NCBI GenBank assembly: GCA_002482405.1
Contig: DLFX01000051.1
Coordinates: 12,190-17,818 of the forward strand
Direction: 5' to 3'
Source: Firmicutes bacterium UBA7709
GTDB taxonomy: Bacteria; Bacillota_A; Clostridia; Peptostreptococcales; Anaerovoracaceae
DNA: 5,629 nucleotides
Part shown: in pieces, positions 1-5,629 of the stretch
Layout of the letters: each line of letters opens with the position of its first letter
How positions within the stretch are numbered: position 1 is the first letter of the stretch
Notes under the pieces: generated by a model
Database searches by the model: none
What the model was told of the DNA's origin: nothing
What the model saw: only the letters and a program-made list of their open reading frames with translations
Translations under genes and position numbers: made by a program

Positions 1-474
1 GGGCTGACCTTTGGCCTGAAGATGGTGTTTGGAAATGACGTTCACTGCTTCTTTGCCGAGCCTACCCACGCGCCCTGCATGACGTTAGGTCTTTTAACAG
101 GGCTAAACGATGGAATTGCAGTCACGGATATCGGCTTGGACGGAAAGACGGCCGCAGACGGCCTGGCGGTAGGAAGGCCCTCCAGACTGGTGGGCTCCAT
201 CATGGAAACCCTTTTGGACGGATGCTTTACGATCTCTGACGAAAAGCTGTTCCCATACCTGGCAGAATTAGCGGATACGGAGGATATTTTCATCGAGCCC
301 TCTGCCTGCGCGTCCTTTCCCGGGCCTTTTCACGTCATAACCGCGGAGCGGTACCTGATGGAAAACAACCTGAAGGATCGATTGGACAACGCGGCGCATA
401 TCCTCTGGGCGACAGGCGGAAACATGGTTCCGGAAGAAGAGATGAAAGCGTATTACAACATGGGAAAAGCGTAA
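1..474 (+). CDS. dsdA: D-serine ammonia-lyase (D-serine dehydratase), C-terminal part, 5' end outside the window
   Basis: This PLP-dependent cytosolic enzyme converts D-serine to pyruvate and ammonia, and the family can also act on D-threonine. Frame 1 is open from the first base, giving 157 residues before TAA, so the gene enters from the left; the ATG at 22 is internal. The match to the E. coli DsdA C-terminus, from memory, is close along its whole length: TFGLKMVFG, VHCFFAEPTHAPC, DIGLDGKTAADGLAVGRPS, a METLLDG segment, IEPSA, and the closing WATGGNMVPEEEM. E. coli DsdA is about 440 residues, so roughly the last third is present. The PLP-binding lysine and the glycine-rich phosphate loop lie in the missing part and cannot be checked. 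The segment has no frameshift or internal stop. The permease starts 76 bp downstream on the same strand, which suggests joint use of a D-amino acid. The family call is firm; the exact substrate is inferred from the family. Confidence 0.95.
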   Translation, partial: GLTFGLKMVFGNDVHCFFAEPTHAPCMTLGLLTGLNDGIAVTDIGLDGKTAADGLAVGRPSRLVGSIMETLLDGCFTISDEKLFPYLAELADTEDIFIEPSACASFPGPFHVITAERYLMENNLKDRLDNAAHILWATGGNMVPEEEMKAYYNMGKA

Positions 475-484
475 AAAACGACGG

Positions 485-507
485 ATGTAAAAATAATATT
501 TTTACAT
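485..507. promoter_or_regulatory. AT-rich perfect palindrome between dsdA and the permease gene
   Basis: Two 10-base arms (485-494, ATGTAAAAAT; 498-507, ATTTTTACAT) are exact reverse complements around a 3-base centre. The only G:C pair is G487-C505, so an RNA hairpin would be weak. It is followed by a second AT-rich dyad (508-513 against 516-521, ATAAAA/TTTTAT). It lies 11 bases after the dsdA stop and about 30 bases before the permease Shine-Dalgarno site. It could be an operator for a dimeric regulator, a weak terminator for dsdA, or AT-rich promoter DNA. I favour a protein-binding site because the stem is too poor in G:C for an efficient terminator, but no regulator can be named. Confidence 0.4.
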
Positions 508-537
508 ATAAAATTTTTTATCTTTAAAACAAAGATT

Positions 538-543
538 GGGGGA
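538..543 (+). promoter_or_regulatory. Ribosome-binding site of the permease gene
   Basis: GGGGGA lies 7 bases before the ATG at 551. It decides the start: the in-frame TTG at 536 overlaps this site and would add five residues (MGEIN), so ATG 551 is preferred. Confidence 0.75.
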
Positions 544-550
544 AATCAAT

Positions 551-1960
551 ATGAATGCTAAAAAAACTTCCGTGGAAAGAGTCATGGAAGCCAGCAAGGG
601 CCTGAAAAGGACAATGTCGACCAAAGCGGCCATAATGACAGGCGTGGGCAGCACCATCGGCACGGGGCTTTTTCTGGGCTCGGGAAGCGTTATTGCAACA
701 GCCGGGCCGGGGGGAGCAATCGTAGCATATCTCATCGGCGGAGTTATAATCTGGCTTATGACTTCCTGTCTGGGCGAATTGTCGGCTGCTATGCCGGTGG
801 CCGGAAGCCTCCAGGCATATTCGACGGAATTTATCGGACCGGCAATGGGTTTCACCATCGGCTGGGTAAACTGGATCGGCGCGGCGGTGACGATTACCGC
901 TCAGATCGTAGCTTCAGCAATTATTATGATCGATATTATTCCCGGTACGCCTACATGGCTCTGGATCGTGGTGTTCTCGCTGCTGCTGTTCGGGGTAAAC
1001 TTTTTTAACGCGAAATCCTTTGGAAATATCTCATTCTGGGTATCAAGCTTAAAAATCGTACTCATCGTTGTATTTATTATCGTCGGCGTGGCTATGATGC
1101 TGGGCGTTACAGGAGAAGCCGTAGGTTTCAGCAATTACGTGAGAGACAGAGGAGCTTTTCCCATGGGGATTGCCGGCATCGGAGCCGTTATTCTCACTTC
1201 ATTCTACGCATATGCCGGCACGGAAGTAGTGGCGTCTACCGCAGGAGAAATCGAAGACGAAAAGAAAATGCCCACAGCGATCAATGCTACCATAGCGGTT
1301 TTAATCGCCGCAACAGTGTTGAGCATCGCCATCGTGGCGGCGCTCCTTCCGTGGGAACAGGCGTCAGCTCTTGGGAGCCCCTTTGTATATGTGTTCAAAA
1401 ATGCGGGCCTGAAAAGCGCTGCCTTAATCGTAAACGTCATCGTGCTGACGTCGGCGCTCACATCGGGGAACTATTTCGTCTATGCCTGCACCAGATATTT
1501 ATGGTCGATGGCAAAGTTCAGACAGGCTCCGAAAATCTGTGCGAAAACGAGCAAAAATGGCGTTCCTGTCGTAGCGCTCGTCATAAGTATGGCTTTCGCT
1601 TTGATCGGCATTACCTCACAGTTTATAGCGGAGGATACGGTGTATCTGTTCCTGGTTTATTTTATCGGCGGCGGCAACATCTTTATGTATACCGTGATCT
1701 GTATCTGCCAGTTCAGGTTCAGAAAGCGCTATCTGTCCGAAGGCGGAAAGATCGAGGATCTGAACTATAAAGTCGCGTCCTATCCGGTCATACCGATCCT
1801 CGGCGTTTTGGCGTTCCTGGCAATGCTGGTCGTAACGCTGATTGATCCGAGCCAGGCGGTAGCGATTTATGTATGCGCTCCTTGCTATTTTGCGATTTAT
1901 ATCGTTTCTTTGATCTATACCAGGAGAAAAGGCGGAACGGCGGCCAATCTGGATATTTAA
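551..1960 (+). CDS. APC-superfamily amino acid permease, 12 predicted membrane helices
   Basis: This integral cytoplasmic-membrane protein of 469 residues probably imports amino acids by cation symport. Its hydrophilic N-terminus (about 25 residues) is followed by helix 1 with the signature GVGSTIGTGLFLGSG at residues 31-45, whose broken helix binds the substrate's amino and carboxyl groups in the family. A conserved GEL follows helix 2 (about 75-77). Helix 6 carries SFYAYAGTEVV (about 217-227), followed by AGEIEDEKKMP, the usual cytoplasmic loop motif. I count twelve hydrophobic segments, near 28-50, 56-76, 100-127, 135-152, 164-186, 208-228, 247-267, 292-312, 340-358, 362-385, 412-432 and 437-457. 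The length matches the AAT/CycA-type branch. The substrate cannot be read from sequence. The upstream dsdA makes D-serine, D-alanine or glycine (CycA-like use) plausible, while the RocR/RocB-like neighbours would also fit other amino acids. Start chosen by the GGGGGA site 7 bases upstream. Confidence 0.9.
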   Translation: MNAKKTSVERVMEASKGLKRTMSTKAAIMTGVGSTIGTGLFLGSGSVIATAGPGGAIVAYLIGGVIIWLMTSCLGELSAAMPVAGSLQAYSTEFIGPAMGFTIGWVNWIGAAVTITAQIVASAIIMIDIIPGTPTWLWIVVFSLLLFGVNFFNAKSFGNISFWVSSLKIVLIVVFIIVGVAMMLGVTGEAVGFSNYVRDRGAFPMGIAGIGAVILTSFYAYAGTEVVASTAGEIEDEKKMPTAINATIAVLIAATVLSIAIVAALLPWEQASALGSPFVYVFKNAGLKSAALIVNVIVLTSALTSGNYFVYACTRYLWSMAKFRQAPKICAKTSKNGVPVVALVISMAFALIGITSQFIAEDTVYLFLVYFIGGGNIFMYTVICICQFRFRKRYLSEGGKIEDLNYKVASYPVIPILGVLAFLAMLVVTLIDPSQAVAIYVCAPCYFAIYIVSLIYTRRKGGTAANLDI

Positions 1961-1978
1961 CGAGATCGGTCCTTAACG

Positions 1979-2009
1979 GAAAATCGGCATAGGAATTATG
2001 CCGATTTTC
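1979..2009 (+). terminator. Strong intergenic hairpin, possible terminator or attenuator after the permease gene
   Basis: GAAAATCGGCAT (1979-1990) pairs perfectly with ATGCCGATTTTC (1998-2009) across a 7-base loop, AGGAATT. The 12-bp stem has a G:C core and an A-run opposite a T-run, the form of a bidirectional intrinsic terminator. Most of the T-run is inside the stem and the bases beyond it are TATC, so there is no long free U tail. It begins 19 bases after the permease stop. Only 14 bases separate it from the AGGAGGT site of the next gene, leaving no space for a promoter between. Partial termination, or a processing or stability role within a longer transcript, is therefore as likely as full termination. 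Confidence 0.6.
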
Positions 2010-2023
2010 TATCAATCAAAGTC

Positions 2024-2030
2024 AGGAGGT
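2024..2030 (+). promoter_or_regulatory. Ribosome-binding site of the M20 hydrolase gene
   Basis: A consensus AGGAGGT stands 10 bases before the ATG at 2041. It is the strongest Shine-Dalgarno sequence in the window and supports that start. Confidence 0.85.
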
Positions 2031-2040
2031 AAGGCAACCA

Positions 2041-3678
2041 ATGATAGATAAAAACAGAATATATGACAATATGAAGAGAATGATCGAGGTTCCCGGCGTT
2101 TCGGGAACGGATCAGGAGATCCGCGCCGCTTATAAAATTCAGGAGATCCTCTATGAAATCCCGTATTTTCAGGCCCATAAGGAAAATGTAAAAATGGTTC
2201 CGATAGAGGAGGACCCATTTGGAAGATGCATTGTGACAGCCTACGCGGAATGCTGCCCAAAGAGCAAAAAAACAGTGATTCTGACGGGACATTATGACGT
2301 CGTCGATGTGGAGGAATTCGGTCATCTGCAGGATAAGGCCTACGACGTTGAAGAGATCACAAAACGTATCAATGAAATGCCCCTGGATGACGACAGCAGG
2401 AAGGACTATGAGAGCGGGGAATGGATCTTTGGCAGGGGCACCGCGGACATGAAATTCGGCCATGCGCTCTGCATCGAGCTGCTGAGGCATTTCTCGGAAG
2501 AAGGCGGTATAGACGGAAACCTGCTCTATGTTGCGGTGTGCGGGGAAGAGACCAACTCGGAAGGGATGCTGCGGGCGGTACCTTTCTTTAATGAGTTTGC
2601 AAGAGAGCACGGCGCTGAATATGAGGCTCTTTTGCTGGCGGAATGCTATATGATGGAGGACCAGGCAAACGACGACAGCCGGTATATTCATTTCGGCGCG
2701 TCCGGAAAGGTAATGCCCATGTTCTTCTTTGTGGGCGAGGCCACCCATGGCGGGGAGCCTTTCCTGGGAGTTGATCCCAATCTCATGTCGGCGGAAGTGT
2801 ACCGCCGGCTGTATATGAATCCTGAATTTTGCCAGACCGCGGAAGGGGAAACCACGCCTCCTCCGGTATGCCTGAAAAATCAGGACCTCAAGACGACGTA
2901 TTCGGTGTCGACGCCGCTTTACACGGCGTCCTATTACAATATCATAACGGTGGACCTCGATCCCGAGGCGATGATGGGCAAACTTATAAAGATCGCGGAG
3001 GAGAGCTTTGACGCTTCACTGAAGTTTATTGAAGAAAAGAGCAGCCAGTATGAGGAGCGCTTTCATATCAAGCCGGTGAGGTATCCGATCAAGCCCTGCG
3101 TCAAGGTCTTTCATCAGCTCTACCAGGAGGCAAAGGCCGCCTATGCCGGGGATTTTGACGGATACGTTAAAGGGCTTATAAAGGGCTGGCTGGAGGAAAA
3201 GCTCGAGCTGCAGGACATTGCGATAAAGGCTGTAAAGAGGATCTACGAGCTTTCACCGGATAAGAGGCCCATGATCATCATATCGATCATTCCTCCGTAT
3301 TATCCTGATGTGTATCCAGATAAGGGAGATCCAAAGGTGAAGAAGCTGCTTCGGTGCGTAGACGGCGTTATCGAATACGGGCGGGAGAAGTATGGCGAGA
3401 AGCTGAAGCTGAAGAATTATTATATGGGGATTTCAGATATGTGTTATACCGGCCTTGACAGCAGAAAGAACTTTGACCGGCTCTTTGAAAATGTCGTCGG
3501 CGTAAACCAGATGTATTCCCTTCCCGAAGAGGATTTGAAAAAATTCAGCGTGCCGGGAATCGTTCTCGGCGGGTACGGAAAGGATTTTCACAAGCACACG
3601 GAGAGGCTGAACCTGCACTATAACTTCGACGTGCTTCCGGACCTCTATGTGCATATTATTAAGGATATTCTCGAGTGA
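2041..3678 (+). CDS. M20-family metallohydrolase, RocB-like branch
   Basis: This 545-residue protein has no signal peptide, so it is cytosolic. It is predicted to be a two-metal hydrolase that cleaves a peptide or N-acyl amide bond. The M20 core is intact: TGHYDVVD (His84, Asp86), GRGTADMK (bridging Asp136), CGEETNSEG (catalytic Glu169 and metal ligand Glu170), LLLAEC (Glu201) and, near the C-terminus, GKDFHKHTER with His517 as the likely last ligand. ATHGGEP (His236) is in the inserted dimerisation domain, where M20 enzymes supply a transition-state histidine. The length, the closing GKDxHKxTER block, and the long charged stretch around 310-400 fit the RocB group (B. subtilis RocB is about 560 residues), whose reaction is not established. 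RocB sits in an arginine operon, but no arginine-pathway enzyme is visible here. The next gene follows by 20 bases or overlaps, so the two hydrolases are probably co-translated. The family is firm; the substrate is unknown and could be a dipeptide, an acylated amino acid or a D-residue peptide. Confidence 0.88.
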   Translation: MIDKNRIYDNMKRMIEVPGVSGTDQEIRAAYKIQEILYEIPYFQAHKENVKMVPIEEDPFGRCIVTAYAECCPKSKKTVILTGHYDVVDVEEFGHLQDKAYDVEEITKRINEMPLDDDSRKDYESGEWIFGRGTADMKFGHALCIELLRHFSEEGGIDGNLLYVAVCGEETNSEGMLRAVPFFNEFAREHGAEYEALLLAECYMMEDQANDDSRYIHFGASGKVMPMFFFVGEATHGGEPFLGVDPNLMSAEVYRRLYMNPEFCQTAEGETTPPPVCLKNQDLKTTYSVSTPLYTASYYNIITVDLDPEAMMGKLIKIAEESFDASLKFIEEKSSQYEERFHIKPVRYPIKPCVKVFHQLYQEAKAAYAGDFDGYVKGLIKGWLEEKLELQDIAIKAVKRIYELSPDKRPMIIISIIPPYYPDVYPDKGDPKVKKLLRCVDGVIEYGREKYGEKLKLKNYYMGISDMCYTGLDSRKNFDRLFENVVGVNQMYSLPEEDLKKFSVPGIVLGGYGKDFHKHTERLNLHYNFDVLPDLYVHIIKDILE

Positions 3679-3688
3679 GCGGCAGAAT

Positions 3689-3692
3689 GGAG
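3689..3692 (+). promoter_or_regulatory. Ribosome-binding site deciding the start of the serine hydrolase
   Basis: GGAG lies 6 bases before the ATG at 3699 and is the best-placed Shine-Dalgarno match among the three in-frame candidates (GTG 3675, ATG 3687, ATG 3699). ATG 3687 overlaps this site and has only GCGGCAG before it. Confidence 0.6.
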
Positions 3693-3698
3693 AAAGAT

Positions 3699-5153
3699 AT
3701 GAAGAAAGAGGTAATCGACAGAGAGTATGTTGAAGGGGAATTAAAAAAGTACAAGTTCCCGGGAATGGGAATCGGCGTTATCAAGGACGGAAAGGTGCTT
3801 TTCAGCGGAGGCTTTGGACTGGCGGATATCGAGGCGGGTGTCCCGATCAGCGGCGACACGCAATTTGCCATCGCATCGTGTTCAAAAGCCTTTACCGCAA
3901 CCCTTCTGGGGATGCTTCAGGATGAAGGCGTCCTGGAGCTTGAACGTCCGGTCAGGGAATATCTCCCTGATTTTGAAATGTATGATCCCGTGGCGACAGC
4001 ACAGTGCACGCTGAAGGATATGCTCACCCATCGTACGGGGTTGGGCGGATACGACGCCCTTTGGTCGGACGATTTGACCAGAGAGGATCTTTGGAAACGG
4101 CTTAAATATCTAAAACCCAACAAACCGTTCAGAAGCGCCGTTCAATACAGCAATCTGATTTATGCGATGGCCGGCCACGTGGCAGAGAAGGTGACAGGAG
4201 AAAGCTGGGATAAGCTGATAAAAGAAAAGATTTTCATGCCGCTGGGCATGACGAACAGCAATACCTCCATAACGGAGATGCTGAAGAGCGGCAGCTTTGC
4301 CAGCCCCTACTGGCAGGGTGAGGACGGACCTTTCAGAGTGGAAAACTGGAATGTAGACCTGGGAGGGCCCGCCGCGGCGATCAACTCTACCATCAACGAT
4401 ATGCTGAAATGGCTGCAGTTCAACATAGACAGAGGACAGTGGGCGGGAAAGCAATTGATCAGCCAGGCGGCAATGGAAGAAATTCATCTTGCCCATGTGA
4501 GATACAAACTGTGGAAGTGGGATTTTGACGAAGCGCCTCCTATTGCCGGCTATGGGATGGGCTGGTATAATGATGTGTATAAAGGCCATCCGCTGTATTT
4601 CCACATAGGAGAAATAGAAGGATACTGCAGCATGCAGATGGTGCTTCCCAGAGAGAAGCTTGGCATCGTATGCTTTAACAACGTTCACAAGCCCTGTATT
4701 CTGGCACAGGCTTCCGTCGCTTACACGATAATCGATAACGTGCTGGAGCTGGGCGAATCCAATTGGTCGGAACGGTTCTTTGAGCAGAGAGATAATTACG
4801 GCTATCTGTTGGAGGACTGGAATCTGGATCTCGTTGGAAATGAAAGAGTGAACGGGACGGAGCTGTCTCATTCCATCGATTGCTACGAAGGGCGCTACTA
4901 TAATCCGGGGCATGGGACGATAGACATCATGGAAAAGGACGGCCGGTTAAAGTGTATATACAGGGGCGTTCAGCAGGATATGGAGCATTATCATTACGAT
5001 GTATTCAGAGTGCCGCATATAAAGATGGACACCCTTCTCATTACGGCTCCTCTGGCATTCCGAACAGATCCGAAAAGCGGGGCCATAGACCGGTTTGAGT
5101 TCGGCCTTTATGAACAGGTTGAGCCGATCGTATTCAAGCGTATAAACAGTTAG
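3699..5153 (+). CDS. Cytosolic serine hydrolase, beta-lactamase/peptidase S12 family with DUF3471-like C-terminal domain
   Basis: From ATG 3699 the product has 484 residues. The acyl-enzyme fold of class C beta-lactamases, DD-peptidases and D-aminopeptidases is recognisable by three motifs: SxxK as SCSK (Ser60, Lys63), YxN as YSN (Tyr150, Asn152), and HxG as HIG (His302, Gly304) in place of KTG. The N-terminus MGIGVIKDGKVLFSGGFG, MLTHRTGLGG (about 108-117) and MPLGMTNS are also family-typical. A linker at about 355-390 leads to a C-terminal beta domain (about 393-484), with YEGRYYNPGHGTIDI and HYHYDVF recalling DUF3471. No signal peptide, membrane helix or lipobox is visible, which argues against a cell-wall or secreted beta-lactamase role. 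A cytosolic D-aminopeptidase, amidase or esterase fits better. It follows the M20 gene directly, so the two may act on the same peptides. The GTG at 3675 would overlap the M20 stop (GTGA) and add eight residues. The family is firm; the substrate is inferred. Confidence 0.9.
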   Translation: MKKEVIDREYVEGELKKYKFPGMGIGVIKDGKVLFSGGFGLADIEAGVPISGDTQFAIASCSKAFTATLLGMLQDEGVLELERPVREYLPDFEMYDPVATAQCTLKDMLTHRTGLGGYDALWSDDLTREDLWKRLKYLKPNKPFRSAVQYSNLIYAMAGHVAEKVTGESWDKLIKEKIFMPLGMTNSNTSITEMLKSGSFASPYWQGEDGPFRVENWNVDLGGPAAAINSTINDMLKWLQFNIDRGQWAGKQLISQAAMEEIHLAHVRYKLWKWDFDEAPPIAGYGMGWYNDVYKGHPLYFHIGEIEGYCSMQMVLPREKLGIVCFNNVHKPCILAQASVAYTIIDNVLELGESNWSERFFEQRDNYGYLLEDWNLDLVGNERVNGTELSHSIDCYEGRYYNPGHGTIDIMEKDGRLKCIYRGVQQDMEHYHYDVFRVPHIKMDTLLITAPLAFRTDPKSGAIDRFEFGLYEQVEPIVFKRINS

Positions 5154-5165
5154 ATTTTAAAGCGC

Positions 5166-5197
5166 CGGGCCAGAATATGAAAGATGATTCTGGCCCG
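5166..5197 (+). terminator. Strong intergenic hairpin after the serine hydrolase gene, possible weak terminator or attenuator
   Basis: CGGGCCAGAAT (5166-5176) pairs perfectly with ATTCTGGCCCG (5187-5197) around a 10-base loop. The stem is 11 bp with seven G:C pairs and begins 13 bases after the stop at 5153. The tail is only AGTTTAGG, so the U-run is poor for an intrinsic terminator. The next gene's AGGTG site begins 6 bases after the stem. The loop starts with an in-frame ATG (5177), an alternative start for the next gene. Termination, attenuation or control of the regulator's translation are all possible. Confidence 0.5.
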
Positions 5198-5202
5198 AGT
5201 TT

Positions 5203-5207
5203 AGGTG
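5203..5207 (+). promoter_or_regulatory. Ribosome-binding site of the regulator gene
   Basis: AGGTG stands 5 bases before the ATG at 5213 and favours that start over the in-frame ATG at 5177, which lies in the hairpin loop and has no clear Shine-Dalgarno site. The match is partial and the spacing short. Confidence 0.5.
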
Positions 5208-5212
5208 TTGCT

Positions 5213-5629
5213 ATGATCAACAGGCACAATTTCAAAGACTTGACCATAATAGACAGCCATGGGAAAATAATATACGCCGACGTAGGAAATTCCCGGTATT
5301 TTGATACGGATTCTGAAAGCATGAAGGGTAAGTATCTCGGCGAGATCTATGGAGACATCGATGAGACATACCCTACTCTTGTCGCCGCGAGAAGCGGGCA
5401 GGCTGCGGCCTTTTTTCAGGCGGAGCTGACCACGGTGAGAGGGATCCGCCTGAAAAAGACCGGGTGCGCATATTCCATATATAAAGGCGGAAAGCCTGTC
5501 GGGGCCCTTGAGTTTACGGATTTTTTCTATGACAAGGAGCATATCAGAGAAATTGAAAGACATTCCGATCACTTGATATACAGAAAAAACAATACCAAAT
5601 ATCTGCTGGATGATATTATTACGGGTAGC
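5213..5629 (+). CDS. RocR-like sigma-54-dependent transcriptional activator, N-terminal sensor region, 3' end outside the window
   Basis: The frame stays open for 139 codons to the window edge with no stop, so this is the beginning of a longer gene. Residues about 8-75 look like a PAS sensor: LTIIDSHGKIIYADVGNSRY, then GKYLGEIYGDIDETYPTL. Residues about 75-105 (RSGQAAAFFQAEL and following) and GGKPVGALEFTDFF (about 98-111) match the layout of RocR-type activators, where a second sensor strand set ends just before the linker. The last residues, KYLLDDIITGS, match the segment that opens the AAA+ sigma-54 interaction domain in this family. The rest of that domain (Walker A, GAFTGA) and the DNA-binding helix-turn-helix would lie beyond the edge and cannot be seen. 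If the call is right, the protein senses an amino acid or related ligand and activates a -24/-12 promoter with sigma-54 RNA polymerase. Its position next to the RocB-like gene suggests it controls this cluster. ATG 5177 is an alternative start adding 12 residues. Confidence 0.78.
   Translation, partial: MINRHNFKDLTIIDSHGKIIYADVGNSRYFDTDSESMKGKYLGEIYGDIDETYPTLVAARSGQAAAFFQAELTTVRGIRLKKTGCAYSIYKGGKPVGALEFTDFFYDKEHIREIERHSDHLIYRKNNTKYLLDDIITGS

Noticed and set aside
536..550. TTG start for the permease, five codons upstream
   Set aside because: The TTG overlaps the GGGGGA ribosome-binding site that serves ATG 551 and has no such site of its own.
475..550. Sigma-54 (-24/-12) promoter in a spacer, expected if the RocR-like protein controls this cluster
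   Set aside because: I looked for GG-N10-GC on the + strand in 475-550, 1961-2040 and 5154-5212 and found none. The site may lie upstream of dsdA or beyond the regulator, outside the window.
1351..1770. 139-codon open frame on the + strand inside the permease gene
   Set aside because: It is an out-of-frame shadow rich in Arg and Cys, while the permease frame shows continuous membrane helices here.
1996..2748. 250-codon open frame on the - strand
   Set aside because: It lies opposite the 5' half of the M20 gene, whose metal-ligand motifs show which strand is coding. Its translation shows no recognisable domain and it has no convincing start context.
3675..3698. GTG 3675 or ATG 3687 as the start of the serine hydrolase
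   Set aside because: Not excluded, but ATG 3699 has the best-placed Shine-Dalgarno sequence (GGAG, 6 bases away), and the extra residues show no conserved motif.
4110..4913. 267-codon open frame on the - strand
   Set aside because: It is antisense to the serine hydrolase and matches no family I recognise. The + strand carries SxxK, YxN and HxG in order.
3699..5153. Annotation as a beta-lactamase resistance gene
   Set aside because: There is no signal peptide and no KTG box, and the C-terminal DUF3471-like domain and catabolic neighbours fit a cytosolic peptidase or esterase better.
5201..5572. 123-codon open frame on the - strand at the right edge
   Set aside because: The + strand frame here reads as a PAS sensor followed by a sigma-54 domain lead-in, so the antisense frame is a shadow.

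Overview
The window reads as ordinary bacterial chromosome, most likely from an anaerobic member of the Bacillota (Clostridia). The reasons are purine-rich Shine-Dalgarno sites (AGGAGGT at 2024-2030), short gaps between genes, balanced base composition with AT-rich spacers, and a gene content common in amino-acid-fermenting Clostridia. The taxonomy is inference. All five genes lie on the + strand and occupy nearly the whole window. No RNA gene, mobile element, CRISPR array or gene-free stretch over 300 bases was seen.

Layout: (1) 1-474, the C-terminal 157 codons of a D-serine ammonia-lyase (dsdA), cut by the left edge. (2) 475-550, a 76-bp AT-rich spacer with a 23-bp palindrome. (3) 551-1960, a 12-helix APC-superfamily amino acid permease. 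(4) 1961-2040, a spacer with a strong hairpin. (5) 2041-3678, an M20-type metallohydrolase of the RocB-like branch with a complete set of predicted metal ligands. (6) 3699-5153, a cytosolic serine hydrolase of the beta-lactamase/S12 family with a C-terminal DUF3471-like domain. It starts only 20 bases after the M20 gene, or overlaps it if a GTG start is used. (7) 5154-5212, a spacer with a second strong hairpin. (8) 5213-5629, the N-terminal PAS-like sensor region of a RocR-type sigma-54-dependent activator, cut by the right edge just as its AAA+ domain begins. This last gene has no stop codon inside the window.

Taken together, this looks like a catabolic island for amino acids or small peptides. 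The permease would import an amino acid, the lyase would deaminate D-serine (or D-threonine) to a 2-oxoacid and ammonia, and the two hydrolases would release amino acids from peptides or N-acyl derivatives. The neighbouring RocR-like activator may sense a substrate. An S12 hydrolase beside a D-amino-acid lyase suggests use of D-residue-containing peptides, but that is inference; the sequence does not show the substrates. Both hairpins sit directly before the next gene's ribosome-binding site and leave no room for a separate promoter behind them. They may therefore tune read-through or mRNA stability rather than mark full transcript ends. I see an unusual combination of known families, not a clearly new molecular system.
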